Positions 50,953-59,535 of a DNA stretch of 64,000 nucleotides are shown here, one piece after another (position 1 is the stretch's first letter; the number at the start of each line of letters is the position of its first letter). The notes beneath the pieces are model-generated. The model was not told the DNA's origin. It saw only the letters and a list, made by a program, of their open reading frames with translations, and did not search any database. Made by a program: the position numbers and the translations under genes. Origin of the DNA: MVRV01 sp964469905 (GTDB lineage: Bacteria > Desulfobacterota > Syntrophia > Syntrophales > Smithellaceae); the NCBI GenBank assembly GCA_964469905.1, contig CAYXZW010000001.1:155337-219336 (forward strand). The letters are read 5' to 3'.

Positions 50953-52396
50953 TTTAATAATTATCGGAGATGATCTTTCTTCCCATGTAGCGGCAGCTGT
51001 TGCGGCCAACTATGGACTGGACACGGTTCTGGTGGCTGAGCACGGCCTTGGCGGTTTTCATTTAGTCGATGACTTTGCTTTTAATATCGACCCGACACCG
51101 CTGAGTGGTTTTGGATTAAACCAGACCTGTCTCTCGCTCTTAGCAGAACTCGATATTCCACCTATTGAACGGGAAAGCAAATTATTAAACCCCGCTTATC
51201 AAATTATATTGCCGGAACACAGAATTGATTTTTTTAATGAACAAGAGGCACTGGTAAATGAAATGGCCAGGGAGTTTCCCGAATATGCCCCGGAGATTAA
51301 AGCATTCTATGAATCAGCCGGAAACAAATGTAATATTTTCACCGAGTGGTTACATAATCATCCTCATATTAAGCCCCTTAGCTTCAAAGACTACTATATT
51401 TTTTTAAAGATGCTGCCGTCTTTATTCAGACATCAATTGGAAAAAGCTAAATTCAAAAAGCTTTTAAATAAAAATAATTCCTTAAAAAAAGTATTTGAAG
51501 CACAGGAAGCTTTGTTGAGTATTAATATAGATAATCAAAACAGTTTTTCTTCCAGCCTTCAGCATTGTTCCGCCTTTCGGGGCATTTATTATTTCCGGCA
51601 AGGCAAACAGATCATTTTCAATTCCTTGATTAAGAAGCTGGAATCGAAAAACGGATTGTATTTGAGCAATTGCGAAGTATTAAATGTAAATAAGGGAAAA
51701 TCTGTTTCCATAGATATTTCTGCTAACGCCGGAAATACATCCAGCATTTCTGCGAAATATTTGATTGTGAGTACAAAGTGGGATGCAATGCACTTATTGC
51801 TTGCCGGCAAGAAAAATATTAATTTTGAGAACTGGATTAACCCGGTTAAAATTTCGCATTCACCTTTTACAATTCATCTGGGCTGTGCCCGGAAATGCCT
51901 TCCGGAAAAAATGGCGCATCATGTGGCCGTGGTTTCCGATGTGCAGAAAAACATATTCGATAATAATATGATTATTCTGGAATATAGCGTGCCGGATGAT
52001 GAAACGGTATCTGCGGACAATAATGTGCCTCTTACGGCAACAGTTTTTTTATCTGCCGATCATGAGCAATGGTCCCGTGAAAATCTAACAGCTGAAGCTT
52101 CAGCAATTATTGACCGCCTGGAATATTTTCTTCCATTTTTAAAAGAAAATATCGTGTTTTTTGATCTGGAAAAGTCTATCGAAATATCCAAAATATCACG
52201 CAGTGTACATAACTCTAAATACATAATGAGGCGTTCTTTTATTACCGGATTCGCAGCCAGAACCAACAAAACGCGCTTCAAGAATGTATACATGACCGGT
52301 GCCTCATTATTGGCCGACGCCGGATTTGAGGGAGAAATAATTTCCGGCATTAATGCTGCATCCAGCGTAATTGGCCGTTGCACAAAAATAACTTAG
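50945..52396 (+). CDS. FAD-dependent oxidoreductase-like protein (phytoene-desaturase/NAD(P)-binding fold)
   Basis: 483 residues. The N terminus has the beta-alpha-beta order of a dinucleotide-binding flavoprotein (DLIIIGDDLSSHVAAAVAA), but the usual GXGXXG is degenerate (GDDLSS), so FAD binding is uncertain. A later LPEHRIDFFNEQEALVNEM region and the C-terminal VYMTGASLLADAGFEGEI (about 453-470) resemble the carotenoid/retinol desaturase and protoporphyrinogen oxidase group. Substrate unknown. It overlaps the DUF523 gene by 8 bp. The last codons and the TAG stop fall inside a dispersed repeat (52374-52515), so the native C terminus may have been altered by insertion. Confidence 0.78.
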   Translation: MHDLIIIGDDLSSHVAAAVAANYGLDTVLVAEHGLGGFHLVDDFAFNIDPTPLSGFGLNQTCLSLLAELDIPPIERESKLLNPAYQIILPEHRIDFFNEQEALVNEMAREFPEYAPEIKAFYESAGNKCNIFTEWLHNHPHIKPLSFKDYYIFLKMLPSLFRHQLEKAKFKKLLNKNNSLKKVFEAQEALLSINIDNQNSFSSSLQHCSAFRGIYYFRQGKQIIFNSLIKKLESKNGLYLSNCEVLNVNKGKSVSIDISANAGNTSSISAKYLIVSTKWDAMHLLLAGKKNINFENWINPVKISHSPFTIHLGCARKCLPEKMAHHVAVVSDVQKNIFDNNMIILEYSVPDDETVSADNNVPLTATVFLSADHEQWSRENLTAEASAIIDRLEYFLPFLKENIVFFDLEKSIEISKISRSVHNSKYIMRRSFITGFAARTNKTRFKNVYMTGASLLADAGFEGEIISGINAASSVIGRCTKIT

Positions 52397-52515
52397 TCTG
52401 GCATAACCTGAATGTCACAAGACCGGCTGGGGTGGTCAGATAAATTCTCGGAACGGCATAAGGAGCCGTAACGAAATTTTTAGAAACTCAATAGTTGTTC
52501 CATAACGGCTCCTAA
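52374..52515 (+). repeat. Dispersed ~140-bp repeat, copy 1
   Basis: Matches the reverse complement of 61722-61861 over its whole length, with long identical blocks at both ends (CAAAAATAACTTAGTC near the start, TAACGGCTCCTAA at the end) and in the middle (GGAACGGCATAAGGA). Ends are short inverted repeats (GCCGTT/AACGGC), and an internal hairpin AGGAGCCGT/ACGGCTCCT is present. It begins inside the preceding reading frame and supplies that gene's TAG stop (52394-52396). No coding capacity. Reads as a non-autonomous mobile or REP-like element. Confidence 0.75.
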
Positions 52516-52538
52516 CCAAAAAGGCTTGATTAATTATT

Positions 52539-53843
52539 ATGTCTTCATTTTCGAATTTCACAATAGCTGATTTAGGTGCAGGTAATATTGACTCGCCGCT
52601 GGATATTACCAATTTCACTTCGGACAACAAACGATTATTGTTTGATTGCTATCTTGATAATTCTACAGAAAGTGAAGATCGAGAAGCGCAGCCTCTTTCT
52701 ATAGAATTAGCAGGTCCCCGGGAGAAATTATTTTTTGAGCCGAGTCGAACAAAAGCAGCCATTGTCACTTGCGGGGGTCTTTGTCCGGGCATTAATGATG
52801 TTATTCGATCAATTACCATGGAGCTTTATTACCGCTACGGTGTTAAAGATATTTGCGGCATTAAATATGGTTTCCGAGGTTTGATTCCGGAATATGGACA
52901 TAAAACAATCCAGCTTACACCGGAAATTGTTAAAGATATAACACACATTGGCGGAAGCATTCTTTCCTGTTCGCGAGGGCATCAAGATATAGATAAAATC
53001 ATAAAATCGCTCTCGGATTACCGAATAGACATTCTTTTTTGTATCGGGGGCGACGGCACGATGCGCGCCGTTCAGGCAATAGCCGACGTCTTAAAGAAAC
53101 GCGGCTTAAAAATCGCCGTTATCGGTATTCCCAAGACAATTGATAATGATCTTAACCTGATTGAAAAATCATTCGGCTTTGATACGGCAATAGCTCAAAC
53201 AGTTAATGCTATTCAATGCGCCCACGTGGAAGCCAAAGGTTCAATAAACGGCATCGGTCTGATTAAGATTATGGGGAGACTATCAGGACATATTGCGGCA
53301 AATGCCGCACTTGCTCAGAACGATACGAATTTTGTGCTGATCCCCGAAGTTCCTTTTTCTCTGGAAGGTAAAAACGGATTTCTGATATCCCTGGAAAAAC
53401 GTATTGAATCGCGAGGTCATGCTGTTGTTCTCGTTGCCGAAGGAGCAGGCCAGGATCTTCTGCGAAAAATTGATGATCCCGTTGAAACTGATCCTTCCGG
53501 AAATCTTCGTTTATATGATATCGGTATATTTTTAAAAAACGAAATAGAGAGGTATTTTCAACGGATCAATAGGGAAATTAATTTAAAATATATCGAACCC
53601 AGTTACATGATTCGCTCGGTTCCGGCCAATGCCTCCGACAGCATTTATTGCAGTTCACTGGGACAATATGCAGTTCATGCCGCGATGGCCGGGAAAACAG
53701 GGCTTTTAGTTGCCCTGATGAAAGGAGAATATGTTCACTTGCCGTTGAGCGCTGCTGTTAACCGCCGGAAAATTGATCCGCAGGGAGACTTATGGTTACG
53801 TGTTTTGGAGGCAACAGGTCAACCGCCTTCGATGGCAGATTGA
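52539..53843 (+). CDS. 6-phosphofructokinase, group II-like (PfkA/PFP superfamily)
   Basis: 434 residues, longer than E. coli PfkA. Family landmarks are TCGGLCPGINDVIRSI (about 77-92), CIGGDGTMRAVQAIA (GGDGT, Gly173), IPKTIDNDLNLIEKSFGFDTA (Lys199 and catalytic Asp pair) and IKIMGRLSGHIA. PPi-dependent enzymes usually have GGDD plus PKTIDND. Here the first site is Gly, the state linked to ATP use, with Lys at the second, as in the long ATP-dependent clade. I therefore predict ATP rather than PPi as phosphoryl donor. The gene begins 23 bp after the dispersed repeat and has no strong ribosome binding site. Confidence 0.9.
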   Translation: MSSFSNFTIADLGAGNIDSPLDITNFTSDNKRLLFDCYLDNSTESEDREAQPLSIELAGPREKLFFEPSRTKAAIVTCGGLCPGINDVIRSITMELYYRYGVKDICGIKYGFRGLIPEYGHKTIQLTPEIVKDITHIGGSILSCSRGHQDIDKIIKSLSDYRIDILFCIGGDGTMRAVQAIADVLKKRGLKIAVIGIPKTIDNDLNLIEKSFGFDTAIAQTVNAIQCAHVEAKGSINGIGLIKIMGRLSGHIAANAALAQNDTNFVLIPEVPFSLEGKNGFLISLEKRIESRGHAVVLVAEGAGQDLLRKIDDPVETDPSGNLRLYDIGIFLKNEIERYFQRINREINLKYIEPSYMIRSVPANASDSIYCSSLGQYAVHAAMAGKTGLLVALMKGEYVHLPLSAAVNRRKIDPQGDLWLRVLEATGQPPSMAD

Positions 53844-53868
53844 TAATTAAGAAAAAAATGCTTGCAAT

Positions 53869-53874
53869 ATAATG
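53869..53874 (+). promoter_or_regulatory. Possible -10 element for rpmB
   Basis: A consensus TATAAT lies 45 bases before the rpmB ATG, in the 76-bp gap after the phosphofructokinase gene. No good -35 is correctly spaced (TTGATA is 22 bp upstream), so this is only suggestive. Confidence 0.35.
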
Positions 53875-53919
53875 TCTTATGGTTTAGTAACGACGCACAT
53901 TTTTTAGGAGGATTTTTTC

Positions 53920-54117
53920 ATGTCTCGTGTTTGTGAAGTATGCGGTAAAAAACCGTCAATCGGCAATAGCGTCAGCCATGCCAACAATAAAACCAAAACA
54001 GCCTGGTACCCAAATCTGCAGAAATTGCGATGTGTTAATGAGAAATCAGGAGCCGTTAAGAGAGTAAAAGTATGTACACGTTGTATCCGTTCTGGCTTTG
54101 TAAAAAAGGCTATGTAA
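53920..54117 (+). CDS. rpmB: 50S ribosomal protein L28
   Basis: 65 residues, normal length. It begins SRVCEVCGKKPSIGNSVSHA with the N-terminal CXXC that pairs with CTRCIRSG near the C terminus to form a zinc ribbon (C+ form of L28). A textbook AGGAGG ribosome binding site lies upstream of the ATG. The last 8 bp overlap the convergent 264-residue hypothetical gene. rpmG is not adjacent. Confidence 0.97.
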   Translation: MSRVCEVCGKKPSIGNSVSHANNKTKTAWYPNLQKLRCVNEKSGAVKRVKVCTRCIRSGFVKKAM

Positions 54118-54904
54118 CAGGAGGCAGCCAGCCGTATTTTTTTGCAGCTTCAGTAGTGTCCCTAAGAAAGATTTCGTTATCATCGAGTAATTCTCTTGCT
54201 TGAAGAAATATTTTTTTAATGCCCGCAAGATATAATTGTTCATCAACCGGAAGGCCGAATTTGAATGCATAAAGACGAATTCGGCCTTCTATCGTCATTG
54301 TTTTCTGAATTTTATCTTCAGTCAGGTAAGACTGTGATTTTTGCAGCACATCGCGAATTTCTGTTTTATCCAGACCATATAGCCAATTGATTGTAGTGGT
54401 AAATTCGTCCATATCCTTATCTATTGTAGCACAAATAGCATCTCTTAAAACCTTAACTGTGTGATTTCTTGTAATATGATCGATAATAGCCAGATCATAA
54501 ATCATTTCCACAATTAAATGAGAACGATATGCCGCTTCGTTATAAGATATTTCCTTATTGACCTTCTTTTGAAAATCCATAATTAAATTAATTATTGGTT
54601 TTCCCTTAATATAACAATAACCTTGAGAATCCGGGTTAAATTCATCAGGTATGCCGGAGCATATTTCGCCATAGTGGGACAAATCATCAACCAGCAAATG
54701 GAACATTATATAGGCAGCCTTGGAATAAAGAGGCGGGATGTGCAGCATTCTATTGATCTGATGAGTTTGTCGAGAATTGATACCCGGATGTATAGTTAAC
54801 AAATCAGGCACTATATTATAAACAAAAATGTCTGAATCATAGTTTTTGATACCAGAAACACCCAGGATATTTTGTAAAATATATGTATGGGTGAGCATGA
54901 GCAT
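54110..54904 (-). CDS. Uncharacterised protein with His/Asp pattern reminiscent of zinc-dependent phospholipase C
   Basis: 264 residues, cytosolic by appearance. I do not recognise a named family. The N-terminal half has spaced histidines and aspartates (LTHTYIL, IVPDLLTIHPGI, QTHQINRML and FHLLVDDLSHYGEI, about residues 4-80) in the kind of H...PD...H...H..D..H order seen in Zn-dependent phospholipase C-like proteins, so a metal hydrolase is conceivable but unproven. The C-terminal half is helical. It is 11 bp downstream of the DUF4911 gene, same strand, and overlaps rpmB tail-to-tail by 8 bp. The start may be Met1 or Met3. Confidence 0.75.
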   Translation of the reverse strand: MLMLTHTYILQNILGVSGIKNYDSDIFVYNIVPDLLTIHPGINSRQTHQINRMLHIPPLYSKAAYIMFHLLVDDLSHYGEICSGIPDEFNPDSQGYCYIKGKPIINLIMDFQKKVNKEISYNEAAYRSHLIVEMIYDLAIIDHITRNHTVKVLRDAICATIDKDMDEFTTTINWLYGLDKTEIRDVLQKSQSYLTEDKIQKTMTIEGRIRLYAFKFGLPVDEQLYLAGIKKIFLQARELLDDNEIFLRDTTEAAKKYGWLPPVT

Positions 54905-54915
54905 CAGATTAGGCC

Positions 54916-55140
54916 TTAAATATTTGCCGCATAATATTCAACATCTTCCAGATGATATTTGCTTTTCAGGTTATCCAGAAGATTGTTTATTTCCACAATG
55001 AAATCAGGAATAATAGAAATTTCAATAATTGCTGTAGCGGAATCCAATGTTGTTACAGTGGCCATTCCTTCATATCCCTCGACAATAAATTGAACTATGG
55101 CAATTTCGTTTCGATTTAATTTAAAAATTTTTTTTATCAT
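54916..55140 (-). CDS. DUF4911-like small protein
   Basis: 74 residues of alternating beta strands and helices, without membrane segments. The central YEGMATVTTLDSATAIIEI and IIPDFIVEINNLLDNL follow the pattern of DUF4911, small deltaproteobacterial/firmicute proteins of unknown role that look like ACT-type folds. Paired with the downstream 264-residue gene (11-bp gap). The 178 bp upstream contains the divergent recJ promoter. Confidence 0.75.
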   Translation of the reverse strand: MIKKIFKLNRNEIAIVQFIVEGYEGMATVTTLDSATAIIEISIIPDFIVEINNLLDNLKSKYHLEDVEYYAANI

Positions 55141-55256
55141 GTTTCAAGTTTAGCATTTATCATTTTAAAGATCAAGAACCATAGGCCTATCAGCCAGATT
55201 AAGTTAATAGTTGATTAATTTTCAAAACATAATTCTTTTAAACCAATAATGAAACC

Positions 55257-55284
55257 TTGACATCGGGATCAACCTTGATATGAT
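55257..55284 (+). promoter_or_regulatory. Sigma-70-type promoter for recJ
   Basis: A perfect TTGACA (55257-55262), 16-bp spacer and TATGAT (55279-55284, 5 of 6 consensus). Predicted start near 55291, giving a ~28-base leader to the ATG at 55319. Confidence 0.65.
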
Positions 55285-55318
55285 GATGCAGTAAAGAAAT
55301 AAATCAAAAGAATGAATA

Positions 55319-57058
55319 ATGACTATCGATAAACCTCTGCCGGCTACACAATGGAAAATAAAGAATAATCTTAATAAAGATATAATAGATTCATTTAGCA
55401 ATGAATTTGGAATCCACCAGATTATCTCTCAAACACTCGTCAATCGTGATTATGTTGATTTAGAAGATGTCCGCCATTATCTTCAACCATCGCTTAATGA
55501 CCTGTACAGCCCTTTTTTATTAAAGGATATGAAAGCGGGTATTTCGCGTCTTCTCAAAGCCATTTACGATCACGAAAAAATTGTAATTTACGGTGATTAT
55601 GATGCTGACGGGATAACTTCCGTAGTAATTCTTTATAAATTCATTAGAGAAATAACTCCCGATGTTACTTACTATATCCCGGACCGAATTCAGGAAGGTT
55701 ACGGTTTGAAAAACCCGGCTATTGACAAATTTAAGAGCACCGATGTCCGGTTGATTATTACTGTCGATTGCGGAATTTCCGACCACGCCCAAATTTCCTA
55801 TGCCCGCACTTTAGGAATTGACACAATTGTTTTGGATCATCATGCCATTTCCGGTACTCTGCCGCTATCTGTTGCCAATATCAACCCCAAGCGGGAAGAC
55901 TGTCCTTTTCCGTTTAAAGATCTTGCCGGTGTCGGGATAGCTTATAATTTCCTGATTGCGTTAAGAGGCAGTTTACGGAAAGATGGCTTCTGGAAGAATG
56001 AAGATTATCCTAATTTAAAGGAATATTTGGATATTGTTGCTCTGGGTACCATTGGTGACATTGCACCGCTCATCGACGAGAATAGGATATTTGCCAAAAT
56101 CGGTTTGGAATTAATCACCGAAGGCAAACGGCCGGGAATTAAAGCACTCAAAGAGATAAGCGGCATCGATGGTCAGATTATTGATTCTTTCAAAGCATCT
56201 TTCTGCCTTATTCCGCGCATAAATGCTTCAGGACGCATTGCCTCTCCGCTGGACGCAGTAGCCCTGCTTTTGACAGAAGACATGGAAGAGGCCAGAATGC
56301 TCGCGGCTAAGTTGGATTCTTACAACAGACGCCGACAATCGATGGAAAAAATTATCCTTCATGAAATACTGGCGAAAATCAGCAACAATCCTGATTTTGA
56401 AAAAATGAACGCTTTAGTTTTTGCCTCGGATAGATGGCATCCGGGCGTTGTCGGTATTGTTGCCTCCCGGCTTGTTGATCTTTTCAGCCGCCCGGCTTTT
56501 GTTATCAGCCTGAAAGACGGAATCGGCAAAGGATCTGGACGCAGCATCTCTGATTTTAATATTTATAAGGGAATTCAGCAGTGTGCTTCCCTATTGCTTT
56601 CCTATGGCGGTCATAATCACGCTGCCGGTATTTCCATCAAGGAAGACGACGTTGCTGAATTCACCATTTTACTGGATGATATAATCCGGGACAGCGGTCA
56701 ATTCACTGATCTTGTTTCTCAAACAATTATCGATTCAGAATGCCAACTCAAAGACATAAACTTGAGTTTAATCAATCAGATGCAAATGTTGGCACCCTTT
56801 GGCAGCATGAATCCGGAACCGGTGCTATGTGCCCGTAACATCAAAGTTTCTTCACATTCTATTGTCGGTAATAATCATTTAAAAATGTCTCTTTCCAGTA
56901 ACGGAATGTCGTGCAGCTCCATTTGGTTTACTATGGGGCGCTACCTGAAGTCAGTTGCCGGCGCTAATCTTGATATTGTTTTTACTCCGCAAATTAATCA
57001 ATGGAATGGTTCTTCTGACATTCAATTAAAGATGAAGGATGTGACAATTCTCTCTTGA
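55319..57058 (+). CDS. recJ: Single-stranded-DNA-specific exonuclease RecJ
   Basis: 5'-3' ssDNA exonuclease of recombination and mismatch repair, 579 residues. The DHH domain has VIYGDYDADGITSVVIL (about 86-102), TVDCGISDH (about 147-155), LDHHAISG (about 168-175) and NPKREDCPF. The DHHA1 domain contains GIGKGSGRS and SYGGHNHAAGISI (about 427-439), and the C-terminal OB-fold covers about 465-575. The ATG has no strong Shine-Dalgarno but lies shortly after a good promoter. A small membrane protein gene follows after 45 bp. Confidence 0.96.
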   Translation: MTIDKPLPATQWKIKNNLNKDIIDSFSNEFGIHQIISQTLVNRDYVDLEDVRHYLQPSLNDLYSPFLLKDMKAGISRLLKAIYDHEKIVIYGDYDADGITSVVILYKFIREITPDVTYYIPDRIQEGYGLKNPAIDKFKSTDVRLIITVDCGISDHAQISYARTLGIDTIVLDHHAISGTLPLSVANINPKREDCPFPFKDLAGVGIAYNFLIALRGSLRKDGFWKNEDYPNLKEYLDIVALGTIGDIAPLIDENRIFAKIGLELITEGKRPGIKALKEISGIDGQIIDSFKASFCLIPRINASGRIASPLDAVALLLTEDMEEARMLAAKLDSYNRRRQSMEKIILHEILAKISNNPDFEKMNALVFASDRWHPGVVGIVASRLVDLFSRPAFVISLKDGIGKGSGRSISDFNIYKGIQQCASLLLSYGGHNHAAGISIKEDDVAEFTILLDDIIRDSGQFTDLVSQTIIDSECQLKDINLSLINQMQMLAPFGSMNPEPVLCARNIKVSSHSIVGNNHLKMSLSSNGMSCSSIWFTMGRYLKSVAGANLDIVFTPQINQWNGSSDIQLKMKDVTILS

Positions 57059-57103
57059 TGAGTTCATCTTTTTAGCTTTTGTTAATGCAGGGAGGAACGA
57101 TAT

Positions 57104-57490
57104 ATGAATCTGGCAATTCGCGCAGCATTATACAATGCCTTGCTCTTTCCCGGCTGGGGGCACTTCTATTTAAAACAATATAAACGCGGGATTATTTTTA
57201 TTCTGCCGGTGCTGGCAGGAATGCTGGCGATTTGCTGGGCGATAGCTCAAGTAGCATATAATATCTTAAATGCTAATCCTTTCCCCAAAGGGACTGTAGA
57301 TCTGGCTACAGTTATTAAACTGTCAACGGATTCAACAAAAGCACTGGATTTAAATAAACTATCCATAATCCTTGTTTTGATAATTCTTTTGTGGATAGTA
57401 TCAATACTAGATGCCTACCGGTTGGGCAAAAAGCAAATGGCAATACTTACCACTTCCGCAAATCAACCAACAGTTTCTCCTCCTGTTTAA
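57104..57490 (+). CDS. Small membrane protein, DUF5683-like
   Basis: 128 residues. The N-terminal ALYNALLFPGWGHFYLKQYKRG resembles the P-G-x-G-x-x-Y motif of small TM2/DUF5683-type membrane proteins. Hydrophobic helices lie at about 28-52 and 85-105, and a charged C-terminal tail follows. A GGGAGG ribosome binding site precedes the ATG. Function unknown. The last 44 bp are antisense to the 3' end of the convergent PaaK-like gene, an unusually long tail-to-tail overlap. Confidence 0.75.
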   Translation: MNLAIRAALYNALLFPGWGHFYLKQYKRGIIFILPVLAGMLAICWAIAQVAYNILNANPFPKGTVDLATVIKLSTDSTKALDLNKLSIILVLIILLWIVSILDAYRLGKKQMAILTTSANQPTVSPPV

Positions 57491-58700
57491 TCGCACCTGC
57501 CGATACATATTCTATTTGATCAATCTTCACTGTGCATATTTCCTGGAAATATTTTTTAAATCCAGTTTCCCAGGAGACATCGCCTATTTCCGGAGAAATC
57601 TTTTCCACTCGCAGCTTCAGAAGGTCAGTATGACCATCTCTGCTCACTACTGCCTGTAGCGGTAAACTGTCATATTTTGCCTGGATCGCTTTTAATTGAC
57701 TGGGTGCGATAAACATACCCCGAACTTTGACGGCATCCCCTACCCTCCCGGCAATTCCGGCCAATCGGTAAGATGTACGTCCACAGGAGCAAGGTTCAGC
57801 AATCAGGCGCGATAAATCACCGGTGCCAAAACGGAACAAAAAGAAAATATCATTGAGGCGGGTTACAACAATTTCACCGAGTTCACCTGGCGCAACATTA
57901 CGACCGGTCTCCGGATCAACTATTTCCACTATAGTTTCTTCGCAGATGTGCCAACCTCTTTTCACTCTGCATTCGTAAGCTACATCGCCTACTTCAGTGG
58001 CTCCATACATTTGATAGGTATCAATGCCGTAGTCTTCTTCAAACTTACGGCGCAAATCCGGGAACAGTGGTTCCGCGGCAAAGCAGGCTTTTTTCACAGC
58101 AAAATCTTTCTTAAAATCAAAGCCCATCTCGGCAGCTTTGGTAATAATAGACATCAGAAAACTTGGCGTGCCGCTGTAAGCAGTTACTTTTAAGTCTTTG
58201 ATAAGCTGCACCTGTATCTGCGATGACGATGCTCCGGACGGAACTACCGTGGCGCCGACTCGGCGCAAGCCATTGTGAAATGTAAGACCTGCCGCCACCA
58301 GGTGATAAGAAAAAGCACAAAGGGCAATATCGTTGGGGCCAATGCCTGCGGCATGATAAGCTCTTGCCCACAAATAATCTGTCTCGGAAAGATGCGGCTC
58401 ATATACGGGACCAGGTGATGTAAAAATACGGTCAATTTTTATGTCGGGATTATGAAGCCCCGCATAAGGTGGTTCCTGCATTTCCATATCCACCAGCTTT
58501 TCCCGCGAAGTAACCGGCAATATTTCCAAATCTTCCCTCGATTTAATATCGAGGGGATTAATTTTATGTGCATCGAATATTTGTTTTATCCGCGGCGATT
58601 TTTCATAGCCCAGTTTCACCATGCCGGACAGCATTTGATCTTGCTTTGCTTTTCTTTCTTCCCTAGTCCACGATTCTTTTTCGTCAAATAATTTAGTCAT
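57447..58700 (-). CDS. Phenylacetate-CoA ligase-family acyl-adenylating enzyme (PaaK-like)
   Basis: 417 residues of the PaaK group of AMP-forming CoA ligases. Characteristic segments are YQMYGATEVGDVAYEC (about 230-245, acyl/adenylate motif), GELGEIVVTRL, FGTGDLSRLI with the ribose-binding Asp, and CSCGRTSYRLAGIAGRVGDAVKVRG. The N-terminal P-loop-like stretch is less regular (FTSPGPVYEPHLSE). The substrate is probably an aromatic or branched carboxylate, given its place after livF. It is the last gene of the liv-type operon (12 bp after livF). iorAB elsewhere in the window would make aryl-acetyl-CoA directly, so the two are not necessarily linked. Confidence 0.9.
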   Translation of the reverse strand: MTKLFDEKESWTREERKAKQDQMLSGMVKLGYEKSPRIKQIFDAHKINPLDIKSREDLEILPVTSREKLVDMEMQEPPYAGLHNPDIKIDRIFTSPGPVYEPHLSETDYLWARAYHAAGIGPNDIALCAFSYHLVAAGLTFHNGLRRVGATVVPSGASSSQIQVQLIKDLKVTAYSGTPSFLMSIITKAAEMGFDFKKDFAVKKACFAAEPLFPDLRRKFEEDYGIDTYQMYGATEVGDVAYECRVKRGWHICEETIVEIVDPETGRNVAPGELGEIVVTRLNDIFFLFRFGTGDLSRLIAEPCSCGRTSYRLAGIAGRVGDAVKVRGMFIAPSQLKAIQAKYDSLPLQAVVSRDGHTDLLKLRVEKISPEIGDVSWETGFKKYFQEICTVKIDQIEYVSAGAIKQEEKLLVDLRKW

Positions 58701-58712
58701 TAAATATCCTTT

Positions 58713-59513
58713 TCATAGCCAGCGTTTGCGGCGTTTATACGATTTAACGTCTTTATAGGATTTGGCAATGCCGGAGGCGGCCATGCCCAGATAAAACTCT
58801 TTGACATCCGGATTTTCGGATAATTCTTTGGCAGTTCCTTCCATCATAATCTTGCCGTTTTCCATAACATAAGCATAATGGGCAACCTGGAGCGCCATAT
58901 TGGCATTTTGTTCCACCAGAATAATTGTAGCCCCTTGATCTTCATTTATTTTCTTAATGATACGGAATATTTCCTTGACCACCAGCGGAGCCAGGCCCAG
59001 AGACGGTTCGTCCAGCATTAAAAGCTCCGGATGAGCCATTAGCGCCCGACCGATAACGAGCATTTGCAGTTCACCCCCGCTGCAATATCCGGCTAATGAT
59101 TTTCTTCTTTGCACCAGTGCCGGAAAATAATTGTAAACCATTTCCAGGTCCTGTTTATAGGGTTTTCCAGATCTTGTGGCTGTTCCAACACGCAAGTTTT
59201 CTTCGATCGTTAAATACTTGAAGGGCTGACGGCCTTCCAATACTTGAATTATTCCCTGACGAGTTATGTGTTCCGGTGCTTGATTCTGAATATTCTTTCC
59301 TTTAAAAATAATTTCACCATCAGTTACTTCCCCATTCTCCGGTTTGAGTAAACCGGATACCGCCTTTAAGGTAGTTGTTTTTCCCGCACCATTGCTGCCG
59401 AGCAGTGATACTATATGGCCCTTTTCTACACTTAAAGAAACGCCTTTTAATACCTGTATAACATCTGAATATACAACGGATATATTATTTATTTGTAAAA
59501 GTATTTCGCCCAT
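58713..59513 (-). CDS. livF: Branched-chain amino acid-type ABC transporter ATP-binding protein, LivF
   Basis: 266 residues. The ABC cassette has LLGSNGAGKTTTLKAVSGLL (Walker A, about 36-55), Q-loop VLEGRQPFKYLT, signature YCSGGELQMLVIGRALM, Walker B LLMLDEPSLGLAPL and the switch His replaced by the LivF-typical VEQNANMAL. The C-terminal ~20 residues are basic. Pairs with LivG. In this operon the order is livG, acyl-CoA synthetase, livH, livM, livF, PaaK-like. A 223-bp repeat element separates it from livM. Confidence 0.94.
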   Translation of the reverse strand: MGEILLQINNISVVYSDVIQVLKGVSLSVEKGHIVSLLGSNGAGKTTTLKAVSGLLKPENGEVTDGEIIFKGKNIQNQAPEHITRQGIIQVLEGRQPFKYLTIEENLRVGTATRSGKPYKQDLEMVYNYFPALVQRRKSLAGYCSGGELQMLVIGRALMAHPELLMLDEPSLGLAPLVVKEIFRIIKKINEDQGATIILVEQNANMALQVAHYAYVMENGKIMMEGTAKELSENPDVKEFYLGMAASGIAKSYKDVKSYKRRKRWL

Positions 59514-59535
59514 AGTTTACCTTTATCCTGATTTA

